A program made the position numbers and the translations under genes. DNA of 64,000 nt from NCBI GenBank assembly GCA_031260295.1, contig JAIRKE010000054.1:1-64000 (forward strand). The letters run 5' to 3'. The notes under the pieces are model-generated. The model saw nothing but the letters and a program-made list of their open reading frames with translations, was not told where the DNA came from and did not search any database. Source of the stretch: Azonexus sp. (GTDB taxonomy: Bacteria > Pseudomonadota > Gammaproteobacteria > Burkholderiales > Rhodocyclaceae). Positions 39,501-48,061 of the stretch are shown here, piece after piece. Numbering within the stretch: position 1 is the stretch's first letter; each line of letters opens with the position of its first letter.

Positions 39501-41312
39501 TTACGCCATTGCGAAAAGAAGCATCACCTGATCCACCAGCGTGATCGTCCTCGCATCTATTTTTTCGACGCTCCATACGTTGGCCTTTGCCAACTCAGCG
39601 TTTAGTTTGAGTCCGTTCTTGTAGCCTACCGCACGGCTCTTGCTATCGGTGCGGTCGCGCTTCTCTATGAAGCTCTTGTTGCCCAGCGCGCTATTGAAGC
39701 CCGAGATAGTCAAGTTGCCTAGCTTATGGACATGGGTCTCCTGAATGGCTTTGGCCTTCTCCTTATTTCCACCCGCGATCATGTCCGCCCAAGACGCGGG
39801 AATGTTCTCACCTTGAGGGAAGATGTGCTCGATAGTCCACACGAAGAGCTTGCCTTCGTACTTCCACAGATCGACCCAAGTTTCATTAGTCATGCCCTGC
39901 TCAGCCAAGGCGCACAGCAAAAAACGGGTAACTCCAGCGTTCTCCTCGTAGATGGAGCCTTCCAGCTTGCTGCGGAAGGACTCATCACTGCCCGATACTG
40001 CCAGCAATTCTTTGCGAATGGTCGTCTCTACAGCATTACCTGAAAGCTGAGCCACCTTGTCGATGATCGCCATGAACAGACGCGTCAAATCGCGAGTGGG
40101 CGGAGTGTCTGTGAGGTTACGTCGGACAAAGAAACAGACCAGCAGCCGCACTATGTTTTCCAACTGCGATTCGTCGAGGGACAACGATTCATGCCGCTCA
40201 AGCAGGTACAACATCAAGAGATAAGAGGGAGCACCCTGAATGCGATCCAGGTCCTTGAGGGGTTTGTCGAGCGAAGCCCAAGCCTCGTCCGTATTCCGGG
40301 CTAGCATTAGTGCATAGAGTTGGCCAGCGGAACGAATGGCATGCAGAAGGAGCTTGGCGTCCTGGTTAATCAGCTTTTCGTAAATCTGGATCAGATTAGA
40401 CCGTGTGGCCACCGGGCCAAGAGGATCCTTCTTCTTGTCCTCATCCTTACGAAACGGCACATTCAGCGAGTCTTTGAATGCGTTGTAGTAGTGCCGGAAA
40501 AAACGCTCTTGGATGCTGTAATCGTCGCCCAAATAGCCAAGCAGCCTGTTCCATACATCAAAGTAGTAGTCCACCTTGCCGGGTTCAGTCGTTTCCAGTC
40601 GCGCTAGCAGCTTGTTCTTGATCAGATCGATGGCGGTAAGTGGCATGCCTCGGTTGTTGAGCGACTCGAACAGCGTGTAAGCCTCTGCGTGGCTAGCCAC
40701 CTCAATCTTCACCAAACAAGCCTGGTTCACCTTATCGAGGAGAGCCATGATCGACGGCAAGGGATCTTTTTCTCCATCCACCATCTCGTCAATGCGCGAT
40801 TGGAAGTAGCAGAACGCTCGAAAAATCTTGCGATTGCCTGCGTAGGCTGGTTTGTCAAAGGTACTGATAACACCCACGCCGGACAGCACTGCGCGGTAAT
40901 CGTTCTGATTGCTATTTTGAATCTGCGGTATGACGCGCAACTGGTCACAGCCTTTCTTCAGCACCAATTTGCGCTTGAGATTGAACAGTTCCCCTTGCTG
41001 CTCTTCGTCCAAGTTCTCGTGCCGCTTCAGCGACTGGTAGAGCGCAGCAAACAGCAAAGACAGTGTCGTTAGCCGCTGCTGACCATCCACCACCTCCATA
41101 CACTGCACAGCCAAGGTGTCGGAAGTCTGGTTGATGCAGATGATCGAACCCAGGAAATAACCGGGGCCATTCTCCTGCACATCATCGAATAGCGCTTCCC
41201 ACTGAACTTTGTTCCAGGTGTATTCGCGCTGATATCGCGGTATGACATATGCCACAACCGCTTCGGTATCGAAAATCTGGAAGATGGGGTAGTTGACAAC
41301 CGATTTGATCAT
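39501..41312 (-). CDS. GmrSD-like type IV restriction protein (DUF262 + DUF1524 fusion)
   Basis: 603 aa. The N-terminal DUF262/ParB-like domain has IPRYQREYTW (24-33), DGQQRLTTL (76-84) and the later FESLNNRGMPLTAIDLIKNKLL. The C-terminal DUF1524 HNH-type nuclease has EHIFPQ (495-500) and HKLGNLTISGFNSALGNKSF (529-548). GmrSD enzymes are NTP-dependent endonucleases that cut modified (for example glucosylated) phage DNA. Both catalytic motifs are intact. GC is visibly lower than in the flanking add genes, consistent with acquisition. Confidence 0.9.
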   Translation of the reverse strand: MIKSVVNYPIFQIFDTEAVVAYVIPRYQREYTWNKVQWEALFDDVQENGPGYFLGSIICINQTSDTLAVQCMEVVDGQQRLTTLSLLFAALYQSLKRHENLDEEQQGELFNLKRKLVLKKGCDQLRVIPQIQNSNQNDYRAVLSGVGVISTFDKPAYAGNRKIFRAFCYFQSRIDEMVDGEKDPLPSIMALLDKVNQACLVKIEVASHAEAYTLFESLNNRGMPLTAIDLIKNKLLARLETTEPGKVDYYFDVWNRLLGYLGDDYSIQERFFRHYYNAFKDSLNVPFRKDEDKKKDPLGPVATRSNLIQIYEKLINQDAKLLLHAIRSAGQLYALMLARNTDEAWASLDKPLKDLDRIQGAPSYLLMLYLLERHESLSLDESQLENIVRLLVCFFVRRNLTDTPPTRDLTRLFMAIIDKVAQLSGNAVETTIRKELLAVSGSDESFRSKLEGSIYEENAGVTRFLLCALAEQGMTNETWVDLWKYEGKLFVWTIEHIFPQGENIPASWADMIAGGNKEKAKAIQETHVHKLGNLTISGFNSALGNKSFIEKRDRTDSKSRAVGYKNGLKLNAELAKANVWSVEKIDARTITLVDQVMLLFAMA

Positions 41313-41420
41313 TTTGCGCCGTTCCTCTCTTTATTGCCTCTGCAGCGCTTGCGCACCTCAGCCACCCACTCTAAGCCATTGCCATGGTGGTCAGCATCGA
41401 ATTCCTCCGAACGCCGACCC

Positions 41421-41828
41421 TCAATCCGCCAGCCAGTTTTCCAGCATCAGCGCAGGAACGCGAGCAAATTCACGTTCGTTGTCGGTGACCAGTGTGGCCT
41501 TGATGGCGAGCGCCTGGGCCGCGATCCAGGTGTCGTTGGCGCCGATGGGCGTGCCTTGCCGTTCCAGCAGCGCCCGCACCCGCGCATAGTGGCGCGTGGT
41601 TTCCGCATCCAGGCCTACCAGCGGCAAGCGCTGCGTCAAGGCGGCGAGGCGGGCACGGTTACGCTCGCCATGCGCGCTTTTTTCCGCCCCAAATTCCAGC
41701 TCTCCGAGCACCACCGCAGACAGCAGCATACTGCTCAGAGGGAGCGTTTCCAGCCGCCGCCGCACGTTCGGATGCCCTTTGAGGGCAGCGATCAGGATGT
41801 TGGTATCGAGCAGGTAGAGCGCAGCCAT
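41421..41828 (-). CDS. VapC-like PIN-domain toxin
   Basis: 135 aa PIN ribonuclease. The acidic active-site residues are Asp8 (LLDTN), Glu43 (LGELEFG), Asp99 (ANDTWIAAQA) and Asp116 (VTDNEREF); all are present. It should cleave RNA when free of its antitoxin. It starts directly after the antitoxin stop with no gap. Confidence 0.93.
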   Translation of the reverse strand: MAALYLLDTNILIAALKGHPNVRRRLETLPLSSMLLSAVVLGELEFGAEKSAHGERNRARLAALTQRLPLVGLDAETTRHYARVRALLERQGTPIGANDTWIAAQALAIKATLVTDNEREFARVPALMLENWLAD

Positions 41829-42062
41829 TTATTCGTCCAGCGCGGCCACATCCTCGGCCGGCGCATCTTCCGGGGCTTGCAGATCGATGTCCTGGTCGAG
41901 CCAGAAATCGCGGAAAGCATCCGCCGCAACGCGCGGGTGATCGGGTACCAGCCGCGCCACGATTTTTCCGTGGCGCGTCACGGCCACTTCCGCACCCGCC
42001 TCGACCTGGGCCAGCAAAGCCGAAAAATGAGCTTTGGCTTGAACGACGGTAAAGGCTTTCAT
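41829..42062 (-). CDS. Phd/YefM-type antitoxin of the PIN toxin
   Basis: 77 aa from ATG 42062; a longer frame upstream reads through the operator and is not used. FTVVQAKAHFSALLAQVEAGAEVAVTRHGKIVARLVP is the Phd/YefM DNA-binding domain. The acidic C-terminus (DLQAPEDAPAEDVAALDE) would bind the toxin. It likely represses its own promoter through the palindrome at 42077-42092. Confidence 0.9.
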   Translation of the reverse strand: MKAFTVVQAKAHFSALLAQVEAGAEVAVTRHGKIVARLVPDHPRVAADAFRDFWLDQDIDLQAPEDAPAEDVAALDE

Positions 42063-42076
42063 AGCGCACCTCGAAA

Positions 42077-42092
42077 ATGACCATATGGTCAT
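42077..42092. promoter_or_regulatory. Perfect 16-bp palindromic operator of the toxin-antitoxin pair
   Basis: ATGACCATATGGTCAT equals its own reverse complement. It lies 15 bases upstream of the antitoxin start, where Phd-type antitoxins bind. Confidence 0.7.
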
Positions 42093-42207
42093 CATGATAG
42101 CTGGCATGCGGCCTTCCGTCAAAGTCGATGTGCCGTTGGGGTCACAGCGGAGTTCGGGCGGTTGTAGCGATTGATAACGGCTGCCTACCCGAGTGGTGCG
42201 GGTAGTT

Positions 42208-44913
42208 TCATTTCAGCGCCTCGGCCAGCAGCCGGCGGCGCTCCGGGAGGCGCAGCAGGGGCAGAACCTCGCAATACTGCAATGCTTTCTCGTCGGCGAA
42301 AACGACGCCGGCCTGTCCTTCCCTGACTTCGCCGGCGATGGCGTGCAGGCGCTCGCGCCAGTGGGTGATGACGGCAATCCAGTCGGGAAAAACGGCCGGG
42401 TCGAAAATCTTCTGCTTGTCGTCGCCGATACCCTGAACACCGGGCAACCGTTCGCGCTCGTCGGCTATGCCGGCGAAGGCCGGCTTGTCGCCTAGTACCT
42501 TGGCGAAGACGACGGCGGCGACGTCGTCGTTGACCAGCGCGGCGTAGAGCGGCAGTTGCGGTTCGGTGATGCGCTGGCCGGCCCAGTTCTTGATGTCGAT
42601 GGCGGCGCCGGTCTTGTAGTCGATGATGGCCTGACGGCCGTCGGCCAGTTGGTCGATGCGGTCGACAACCAAGCGCACGCGGATGCCTTCGATTTCCACC
42701 TCCGCCATTTGCTCGCAGGCGATGACCGCGAATGGCTCCGGCCGCCGCGCTTCCAGCGTCAGCCAGACGGCTAGCAGCTTTTCCAGGCGCGCTGTTTCCA
42801 GTTGGCGGAAACGGGCCGGCAGTTCGATCCGCCGCCCCTGCTCGAAGCGGTCGACGGCCTCGGCGACGGCGGCGACGATGCGCTCGGCGAGCGCCCCTTC
42901 ATCGAGCGCGGCCAGCGTCGTCGAATCCACGGTCTGCTGCCAGAAGCATTCCAGCGCGCCATGCACCAGCGTGCCGCGGGCGGCCGGGTCGAGGCCCTCG
43001 ACCGGCGTTTCCATTGCCTCGGCCCCGAGGCGGTACTGATAGAAGGCCCAGGCCGGGCAGATGGCTTGCGCCCGCAGCAGCCAACTGCCGCCGGAGACTT
43101 TTTCGCCAGCGGCTAGCGGCGGCGCGATGGCGTCGTCGATGCGCTCAACGGCGTTCCCGCTCTCGGTCGCCAAGCGGCTGGCGACGGTGAATAACTCGGG
43201 CGGCGGCAATTCGAGATCGGGCAGCCCGGCCAGCAGCGGACTCGGGCGCAGCACCCGGTTGCCGTCGGCGCTGGCCCAGGAAAAGATCACCTCCGGCGCT
43301 GAACGCAACAAGCGCCGATGCACGCGGCGGGCGAAATCCAGCTCGACCTCGGCGCTGGCGCGGGCGGTACCGGCGCTACGTTGCAACTCGACCGGCAGCA
43401 GCGGATTGGGGCGCGGCGGCGGCGGCCACTGGTCGTCGTTCATGCCCATCACCCACAGGGCGTCGAAGCGCAAACCGGCGCTTTCCAGCATGCCGAGTAC
43501 CTGGATCGCCGGCTGACCTCGGGTTTCCGGCTGGAAGAGGCGTTGCCGGCACAATTGCCCCAGGCGATGCACCGCCTCGGCGAGATTCAGGCTGCTGAGC
43601 AATGGATCAAGCCGGGCGAAGGCGTCGAGCACTTCGCCGAAGGCGCGGCGGGCCTGGAATTCGTGGCTGGACAGCGGCCGGTCGCCGGGCCAGCCGGCGG
43701 CATGCAGGGCCTGGCGGAAAACGGCTGACCATTGGCCGGGACGCTGGCTGCGGCGGGCACCGGCCAGCACCTCAAGCAAGGCCACCAGCGCCGCCACGCT
43801 GCGCCGGCAGGACAAACGGCCATCGCCATCCAGGCGCTTCGCCAGCCGCAACAGCACCGGTAGGCTGGTGAAATACGGCAACTCGCGGCGCAACGCCAGA
43901 TCGAGCAGTGCCCGGCCGTCGGCCTCGGCCATCGCCGCCGACCAACCGCCGGCCAGCAGCAGCGCCGACAGCCGCGCCTGCTCGACCTTGGCCCGGCCGC
44001 CGCCCAGTTGCAGCAATTCGAGGGCGCTTTGCACCAGCGGCTGTTCGGCCAGCGGCCGGCCGAGCGAAAAATTGAAGCAGCGCGGCGACTCGGCGGCATC
44101 CGGGCGAACCGCCGCCGGATGCAAGACGTCGTCGAGCAGGAATTCCAGGCGGTCGCGCACGCCGGCCAGATCGGGCGCGACGATGGCCAGCCGGCAGCCG
44201 GGGTCGGCCGCCAAGTGGCGCTGCGCCCAGGCGACGGCGGCGGCGCATTCGCCGGCGAGATCGGCGCAGCCCCGGCGGCCGGCCCGGCCCGGCGCGGCCG
44301 CCGGCGGCTCGGCAACGACTTCGACGCCACGGCCGGCCAAGGCCGCCAGCAGATCGTCCTCAAGCGGCGTGCGGCGATCGAAACCATGCATCTCGACCCG
44401 TGCCGGCAGGACGAAGCGGCCGGCGGCGAGCCATTCGATCAGCCGGCGTTGCAGGCCGGCCGCGTCGATCCAGCCAGCCTTGCGGCAGCGCCGCTCGAAC
44501 TCGGCCTGCCAGCCGGTAAATAGCCGTGCCTCATCGGAAAGCGGACCGATGGCCGGACGCAAATTCCAGATCCGTGTCAGCGCATGCGCCTCGGCCGCCG
44601 CCGCGGCCATACCCGGAATATCGAACAACTCCCCGCCGGCCTCCAGCGAGGCGGCGACGATCTGCTCCCAAAGCAGGTTTTCGGCAAAGGGATCGAGCGC
44701 TGCCGGCAGTTCGGCCAAGCCGCCGAGCTGCGCTTCCTCGGCCAGGGCGGCGAACCACTGGCCGGCGGTCAGCGCTTGCGGCGTACGCCAGGCCCGGCCG
44801 GCGGCTGGCATGCCGCGTAGTGTCTGAGCCAGCCGCGCCGTGGCGCAAAGATGCAGGGTATCGCCCACGCCCCGTCGCTCAGGGCAAGCCGGCCGGGGCC
44901 AGCAACGAAGCAA
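42208..44913 (-). CDS. AddB-like PD-(D/E)XK nuclease, probable DNA repair protein
   Basis: 901 aa. The long N-terminal part is an inactivated helicase-like region. The C-terminal RecB nuclease domain begins near RGTLVHGALECFWQ and has the catalytic RQAIIDYKTGAAIDIKNW and EPQLPLYAAL. One cysteine (ICPAWAFYQYRLGA) stands where the first Fe-S ligand of AddB lies, but the trailing CxxC set is not evident, so an Fe-S cluster is doubtful. It pairs with the helicase at 36029-39424. In many Betaproteobacteria the two genes are adjacent; here they are split. Confidence 0.88.
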   Translation of the reverse strand: MLRCWPRPACPERRGVGDTLHLCATARLAQTLRGMPAAGRAWRTPQALTAGQWFAALAEEAQLGGLAELPAALDPFAENLLWEQIVAASLEAGGELFDIPGMAAAAAEAHALTRIWNLRPAIGPLSDEARLFTGWQAEFERRCRKAGWIDAAGLQRRLIEWLAAGRFVLPARVEMHGFDRRTPLEDDLLAALAGRGVEVVAEPPAAAPGRAGRRGCADLAGECAAAVAWAQRHLAADPGCRLAIVAPDLAGVRDRLEFLLDDVLHPAAVRPDAAESPRCFNFSLGRPLAEQPLVQSALELLQLGGGRAKVEQARLSALLLAGGWSAAMAEADGRALLDLALRRELPYFTSLPVLLRLAKRLDGDGRLSCRRSVAALVALLEVLAGARRSQRPGQWSAVFRQALHAAGWPGDRPLSSHEFQARRAFGEVLDAFARLDPLLSSLNLAEAVHRLGQLCRQRLFQPETRGQPAIQVLGMLESAGLRFDALWVMGMNDDQWPPPPRPNPLLPVELQRSAGTARASAEVELDFARRVHRRLLRSAPEVIFSWASADGNRVLRPSPLLAGLPDLELPPPELFTVASRLATESGNAVERIDDAIAPPLAAGEKVSGGSWLLRAQAICPAWAFYQYRLGAEAMETPVEGLDPAARGTLVHGALECFWQQTVDSTTLAALDEGALAERIVAAVAEAVDRFEQGRRIELPARFRQLETARLEKLLAVWLTLEARRPEPFAVIACEQMAEVEIEGIRVRLVVDRIDQLADGRQAIIDYKTGAAIDIKNWAGQRITEPQLPLYAALVNDDVAAVVFAKVLGDKPAFAGIADERERLPGVQGIGDDKQKIFDPAVFPDWIAVITHWRERLHAIAGEVREGQAGVVFADEKALQYCEVLPLLRLPERRRLLAEALK

Positions 44914-45056
44914 AGCGCAAGTCGGTCATGGCGACGAATAGAAAACTAGAAGGCACAGTATGCCACCCGGCCGGCTTCACAGTACCCAGCGGGCGCTTGG
45001 CCGGCAGCACCCCAGCCTCCCGTTCCCGCCGGGAGCATTGGCCAAGCCGGCACGCA

Positions 45057-45088
45057 GGCAAAAAAAAGCCCTGCCAAGGCAGGGCTTT
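45057..45088 (-). terminator. Rho-independent terminator of the OmpA-family gene
   Basis: On the minus strand AAAGCCCTGCC-TT-GGCAGGGCTTT is followed by a run of Ts. It starts about 20 bases past the ompA stop. The 193 bases between this gene and the AddB-like gene hold nothing else recognised. Confidence 0.9.
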
Positions 45089-45107
45089 GCATTGTAGCAG
45101 CGGCGTC

Positions 45108-45773
45108 TTACTTGGTGCCGATGAGTTCGATGTCGACGCGGCGATCCGGTTGCAGGCATTCGATCAGGGCCTTGGTCTTGGCGTTGCCCTTGCACTTGTC
45201 GCCCGTCACCGGCTGGGTCCGGCCCTTGCCTTCGGTGTAGACGCGGTTGGCTTCGATGCCCTTGCCGACCAGGTATTCCTTGACCGCAGCGGCGCGGCGC
45301 TCGGACAGCTTCTGGTTGTAGGCGTCACCACCGATGCGGTCGGTGTGGCCAACGGCCAGGATCACTTCGAGATTGATCGCGCCGGCCTTGGACGCCAGCT
45401 CGTCGAGCGCGGCCTTGCCTTCGGGGCGCAGCACGGCCTTGTCAAAGTCGAACAGGGCGTCGGCGGCGACGGTGACCTTCGTGTTGTCCGGCTTTACAGG
45501 AGGAGTGACAGCCTGCTTGGCAGGTTCCTGTGGTGTGACAGCGCCCTTCGCCTCGCAGACTTCCTTCGGCAGCAGGTCCTTGTCGCACTCGCAACCGGCA
45601 CTGTCGGCGGCGGCGGCGGCCGGGGTCCAGTAGCCGGTGCGCCAGCACAGGCCGGTACCGCTCTTGGCGACGACGTCGCGGGCATCGATGGCATAAACGC
45701 GTTCCTGGGCCGTGGCAGCGACACCGACACCAGCCAGCAGGGCAACCAGCAGAGACTTCTTGAGGATATTCAT
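45108..45773 (-). CDS. OmpA-family outer-membrane protein
   Basis: 221 aa from ATG 45773 with a Sec signal (MNILKKSLLVALLAGVGVAATAQE). The C-terminal OmpA domain binds peptidoglycan: FDFDKAVLRPEGKAALDELA, LAVGHTDRIGGDAYNQKLSERRAAAVKEYLVGKGI and PDRRVDIELIG. The N-terminal 90 residues are short, with WYRTGYW-like WRTGYWTP and a cysteine pair (GCECDK), and lack a full eight-strand barrel. Confidence 0.93.
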   Translation of the reverse strand: MNILKKSLLVALLAGVGVAATAQERVYAIDARDVVAKSGTGLCWRTGYWTPAAAAADSAGCECDKDLLPKEVCEAKGAVTPQEPAKQAVTPPVKPDNTKVTVAADALFDFDKAVLRPEGKAALDELASKAGAINLEVILAVGHTDRIGGDAYNQKLSERRAAAVKEYLVGKGIEANRVYTEGKGRTQPVTGDKCKGNAKTKALIECLQPDRRVDIELIGTK

Positions 45774-45946
45774 GGTCTCGAGATTCCTATTGAAATGTTG
45801 GAGTACGCGCACTGTAACGCCAGCTTACCCGGGGTTTACCGCGGCGACCGGCGCATTGTCGGCCAGGAACGGCAAAAAGGAAAGCCCGAACAGCGCTTGC
45901 GCGGTCATTTATCATGGGGGCCGATGTCTTTTCCTCCCAAGTCACC

Positions 45947-48013
45947 ATGAGAAAATTTTTCACTCGCCTGCGCCGCTTGTTCGCTGCGCCCGCGCCCGGC
46001 GAAGAAACGGTCGCCGCCGCGCTCGGGGCTTTCCGCGCGCCGACGGCGGATACCTTGCTGCTGCTGCGCCGGCTGGTCGCGGCCATCCGCCCGCGCCGAG
46101 GCACCGATGGCAGCAGCGGAGACCGCTACACGATGATGCTCGATCGCCTCGAAGCCGACGCGTCGCTACGCAGCGCCTTCCATCGCCATGTCATGCATTT
46201 CCTGGCTACCCGCCGCTTGGTCACTTTTTTCACCGACAGCGGCATCTTGCCCGGCACCGGGTTCTTTTCCGAATGGTGGCGCATCATCGGCCATCGCCTA
46301 CTGCCCGAGGCGCCCGACGAGCGGCGCCTGAAGGATTGCCTGCACGTCATCTTCGACCGCCCGAACGACTGGCGCTGGCTGGAGGCGGCCTCCACCGAGC
46401 AGAGCCGGCAACTGTGGACCCTCATCGCCCCAACCGAGGACATGCAGGACATCGACTGGCGCGCCATCGAGGAGCAGATGCTCGATGCCGTGCTGCTGCT
46501 CGCCCACCGCGTCAGCGGTCTCGGCGTCGAAAGCGAGCTGATGCGCGCGGCGCCCGATTTCGACGACAACACGCCGCGTTTCATCGCCCTTTCGGCCGAG
46601 GCGCTGGAATTCGCCACCACGCTCCGCCGCGCCCTCGACGAGCCGGACCAGCAAGCCGACGACGGCAGCCAGTTGCTGGTCATCGCCGACCAGTGCGGCC
46701 AGACCTTGCAGCGCATCCGCCGCCGTGCGCTGACCGTCGGCACCAGCCTGCACCTGTCCTACCTCCTGCGGCGCAGCGAGCAGAGCCTGGAACGCTTGCA
46801 GGATCTGGTCGCCATCCTCACCGGCGGCCGCGACCAGCGGGCCATCAGCGGCTTGGCGAGCTTCGCCCACGCCGCCTTCCTCGCCGAGAACCGGCGCAAC
46901 AGCTTGAGCTTTTACCTGGACCAGTTGTCGCGCCTCTTGGCCGTGCGCGTCAGCGAAAACGCCGCCCGCTCCGGCGAGCACTATCTTTGCGACACGCTGG
47001 CCGACTACCGGCAGATGTGGCTGTCGGCGGCCGGCGCCGGCGTGCTGATCGCCATCATGGCGCTGCTCAAGATTTTCGCCGGTGAACTGCACGCGCCGCT
47101 GTTCGTCGAAGCCTTTCTATTCAGCATGATCTACGGCCTCGGTTTCGTCGCCATCTTCCTCTTCGGCATGACCGTCGCCACCAAGCAGCCGGCGATGACG
47201 GCGCAGACGCTGGCCGGCCTGCTCGGCGACCTGAAGCCGACCCGCGCCGCCGATCTCGAACGCCTGGTCGACGTCGTCGCCGCCGTGACGCGCAGTCAGG
47301 TAGCAGCCATCGCCGGTAACGTCATGGTCGCGCTGCCGGTCGCCATCGCCGCCGTTGCCGGCCTCGCCTGGCTCATCGGCGGCATGCCGATCTCGCTGGA
47401 AAAAGGCGCCCATCTGCTGGCCGATCTCAATCCGCTAAGCTGGGCCATCCCGCACGCCGCCATCGCCGGTTTCTACCTGTTCCTGTCCGGCCTGATTTCG
47501 GGCTATTTCGACAACCGCGCCGCCTATGCCGACCTCGGCCACCGCATCGGCCGCCTGCGCTGGCTGCAACGCCTCGCCGGGCCGGGCCGGGCGCAGCGCG
47601 TCGGCGACTACATCGAGAACCACCTCGGCGGCATCATGGGCAACTTCCTGTTCGGCTGCATGCTCGGCTCAACCGGCGTCATCGGCACCATCCTTGGCCT
47701 GCCGCTGGACATCCGCCATATCGCCTTCGCCAGCGCCAACCTCGGCTACGCGCTACAGAGCTTCCAGTTCGACCTGCCATTGCGCGCCGTGCTCTGGGCC
47801 GCCCTCGGCCTAGCCGCCATTGGCCTGACCAACCTCATGGTCAGTTTCGCCCTGGCCATGCGCATGGCGCTCGGCACCCGGCGCATCCGCTTCACCCACT
47901 GGGGACCGCTGGCCCGCGCCATCGGCCGACGCTTCCTGGCCGAACCGCGCAGCTTCCTGCTGCCGCGGCGCCTGCCGACGGCTGCGGCGACGCCACCCGA
48001 GAGCGGAGACTGA
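45947..48013 (+). CDS. Gcr-type 'site-specific recombinase' family membrane protein
   Basis: 688 aa from ATG 45947. The family (PF10136-like) was named after a gonococcal recombination gene, but the sequence shows six or so membrane segments in the C-terminal half (for example AGVLIAIMALLKIF, LFSMIYGLGFVAIFLFGMTVA, VALPVAIAAVAGLAWLIGG, AIAGFYLFLSGLISGYF) and no catalytic motif of any recombinase. EFLDNR-like GYFDNRAAYADLGHRI and NHLGGIMGNFLFGCMLGSTG are conserved-looking blocks. The true function is unknown; the recombinase name should be distrusted. Confidence 0.82.
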   Translation: MRKFFTRLRRLFAAPAPGEETVAAALGAFRAPTADTLLLLRRLVAAIRPRRGTDGSSGDRYTMMLDRLEADASLRSAFHRHVMHFLATRRLVTFFTDSGILPGTGFFSEWWRIIGHRLLPEAPDERRLKDCLHVIFDRPNDWRWLEAASTEQSRQLWTLIAPTEDMQDIDWRAIEEQMLDAVLLLAHRVSGLGVESELMRAAPDFDDNTPRFIALSAEALEFATTLRRALDEPDQQADDGSQLLVIADQCGQTLQRIRRRALTVGTSLHLSYLLRRSEQSLERLQDLVAILTGGRDQRAISGLASFAHAAFLAENRRNSLSFYLDQLSRLLAVRVSENAARSGEHYLCDTLADYRQMWLSAAGAGVLIAIMALLKIFAGELHAPLFVEAFLFSMIYGLGFVAIFLFGMTVATKQPAMTAQTLAGLLGDLKPTRAADLERLVDVVAAVTRSQVAAIAGNVMVALPVAIAAVAGLAWLIGGMPISLEKGAHLLADLNPLSWAIPHAAIAGFYLFLSGLISGYFDNRAAYADLGHRIGRLRWLQRLAGPGRAQRVGDYIENHLGGIMGNFLFGCMLGSTGVIGTILGLPLDIRHIAFASANLGYALQSFQFDLPLRAVLWAALGLAAIGLTNLMVSFALAMRMALGTRRIRFTHWGPLARAIGRRFLAEPRSFLLPRRLPTAAATPPESGD

Positions 48014-48020
48014 TACGAAA

Positions 48021-48049
48021 CCCCGGCGGCCCACCCCAGGCCGCCGGGG
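48021..48049. terminator. Stem-loop between convergent genes
   Basis: CCCCGGCGGCC and GGCCGCCGGGG form a perfect 11-bp stem with a 7-base loop between the convergent gcr-like and CoA-transferase genes. The minus-strand side is followed by TTTCGT, a weak T-tract. Probably a bidirectional terminator. Confidence 0.6.
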
Positions 48050-48061
48050 AGCGGCGGCGGT

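Noticed and set aside
45947..48013. Calling the Gcr-family protein a recombinase
   Set aside because: Sequence shows a multi-pass membrane protein with no catalytic recombinase motif.
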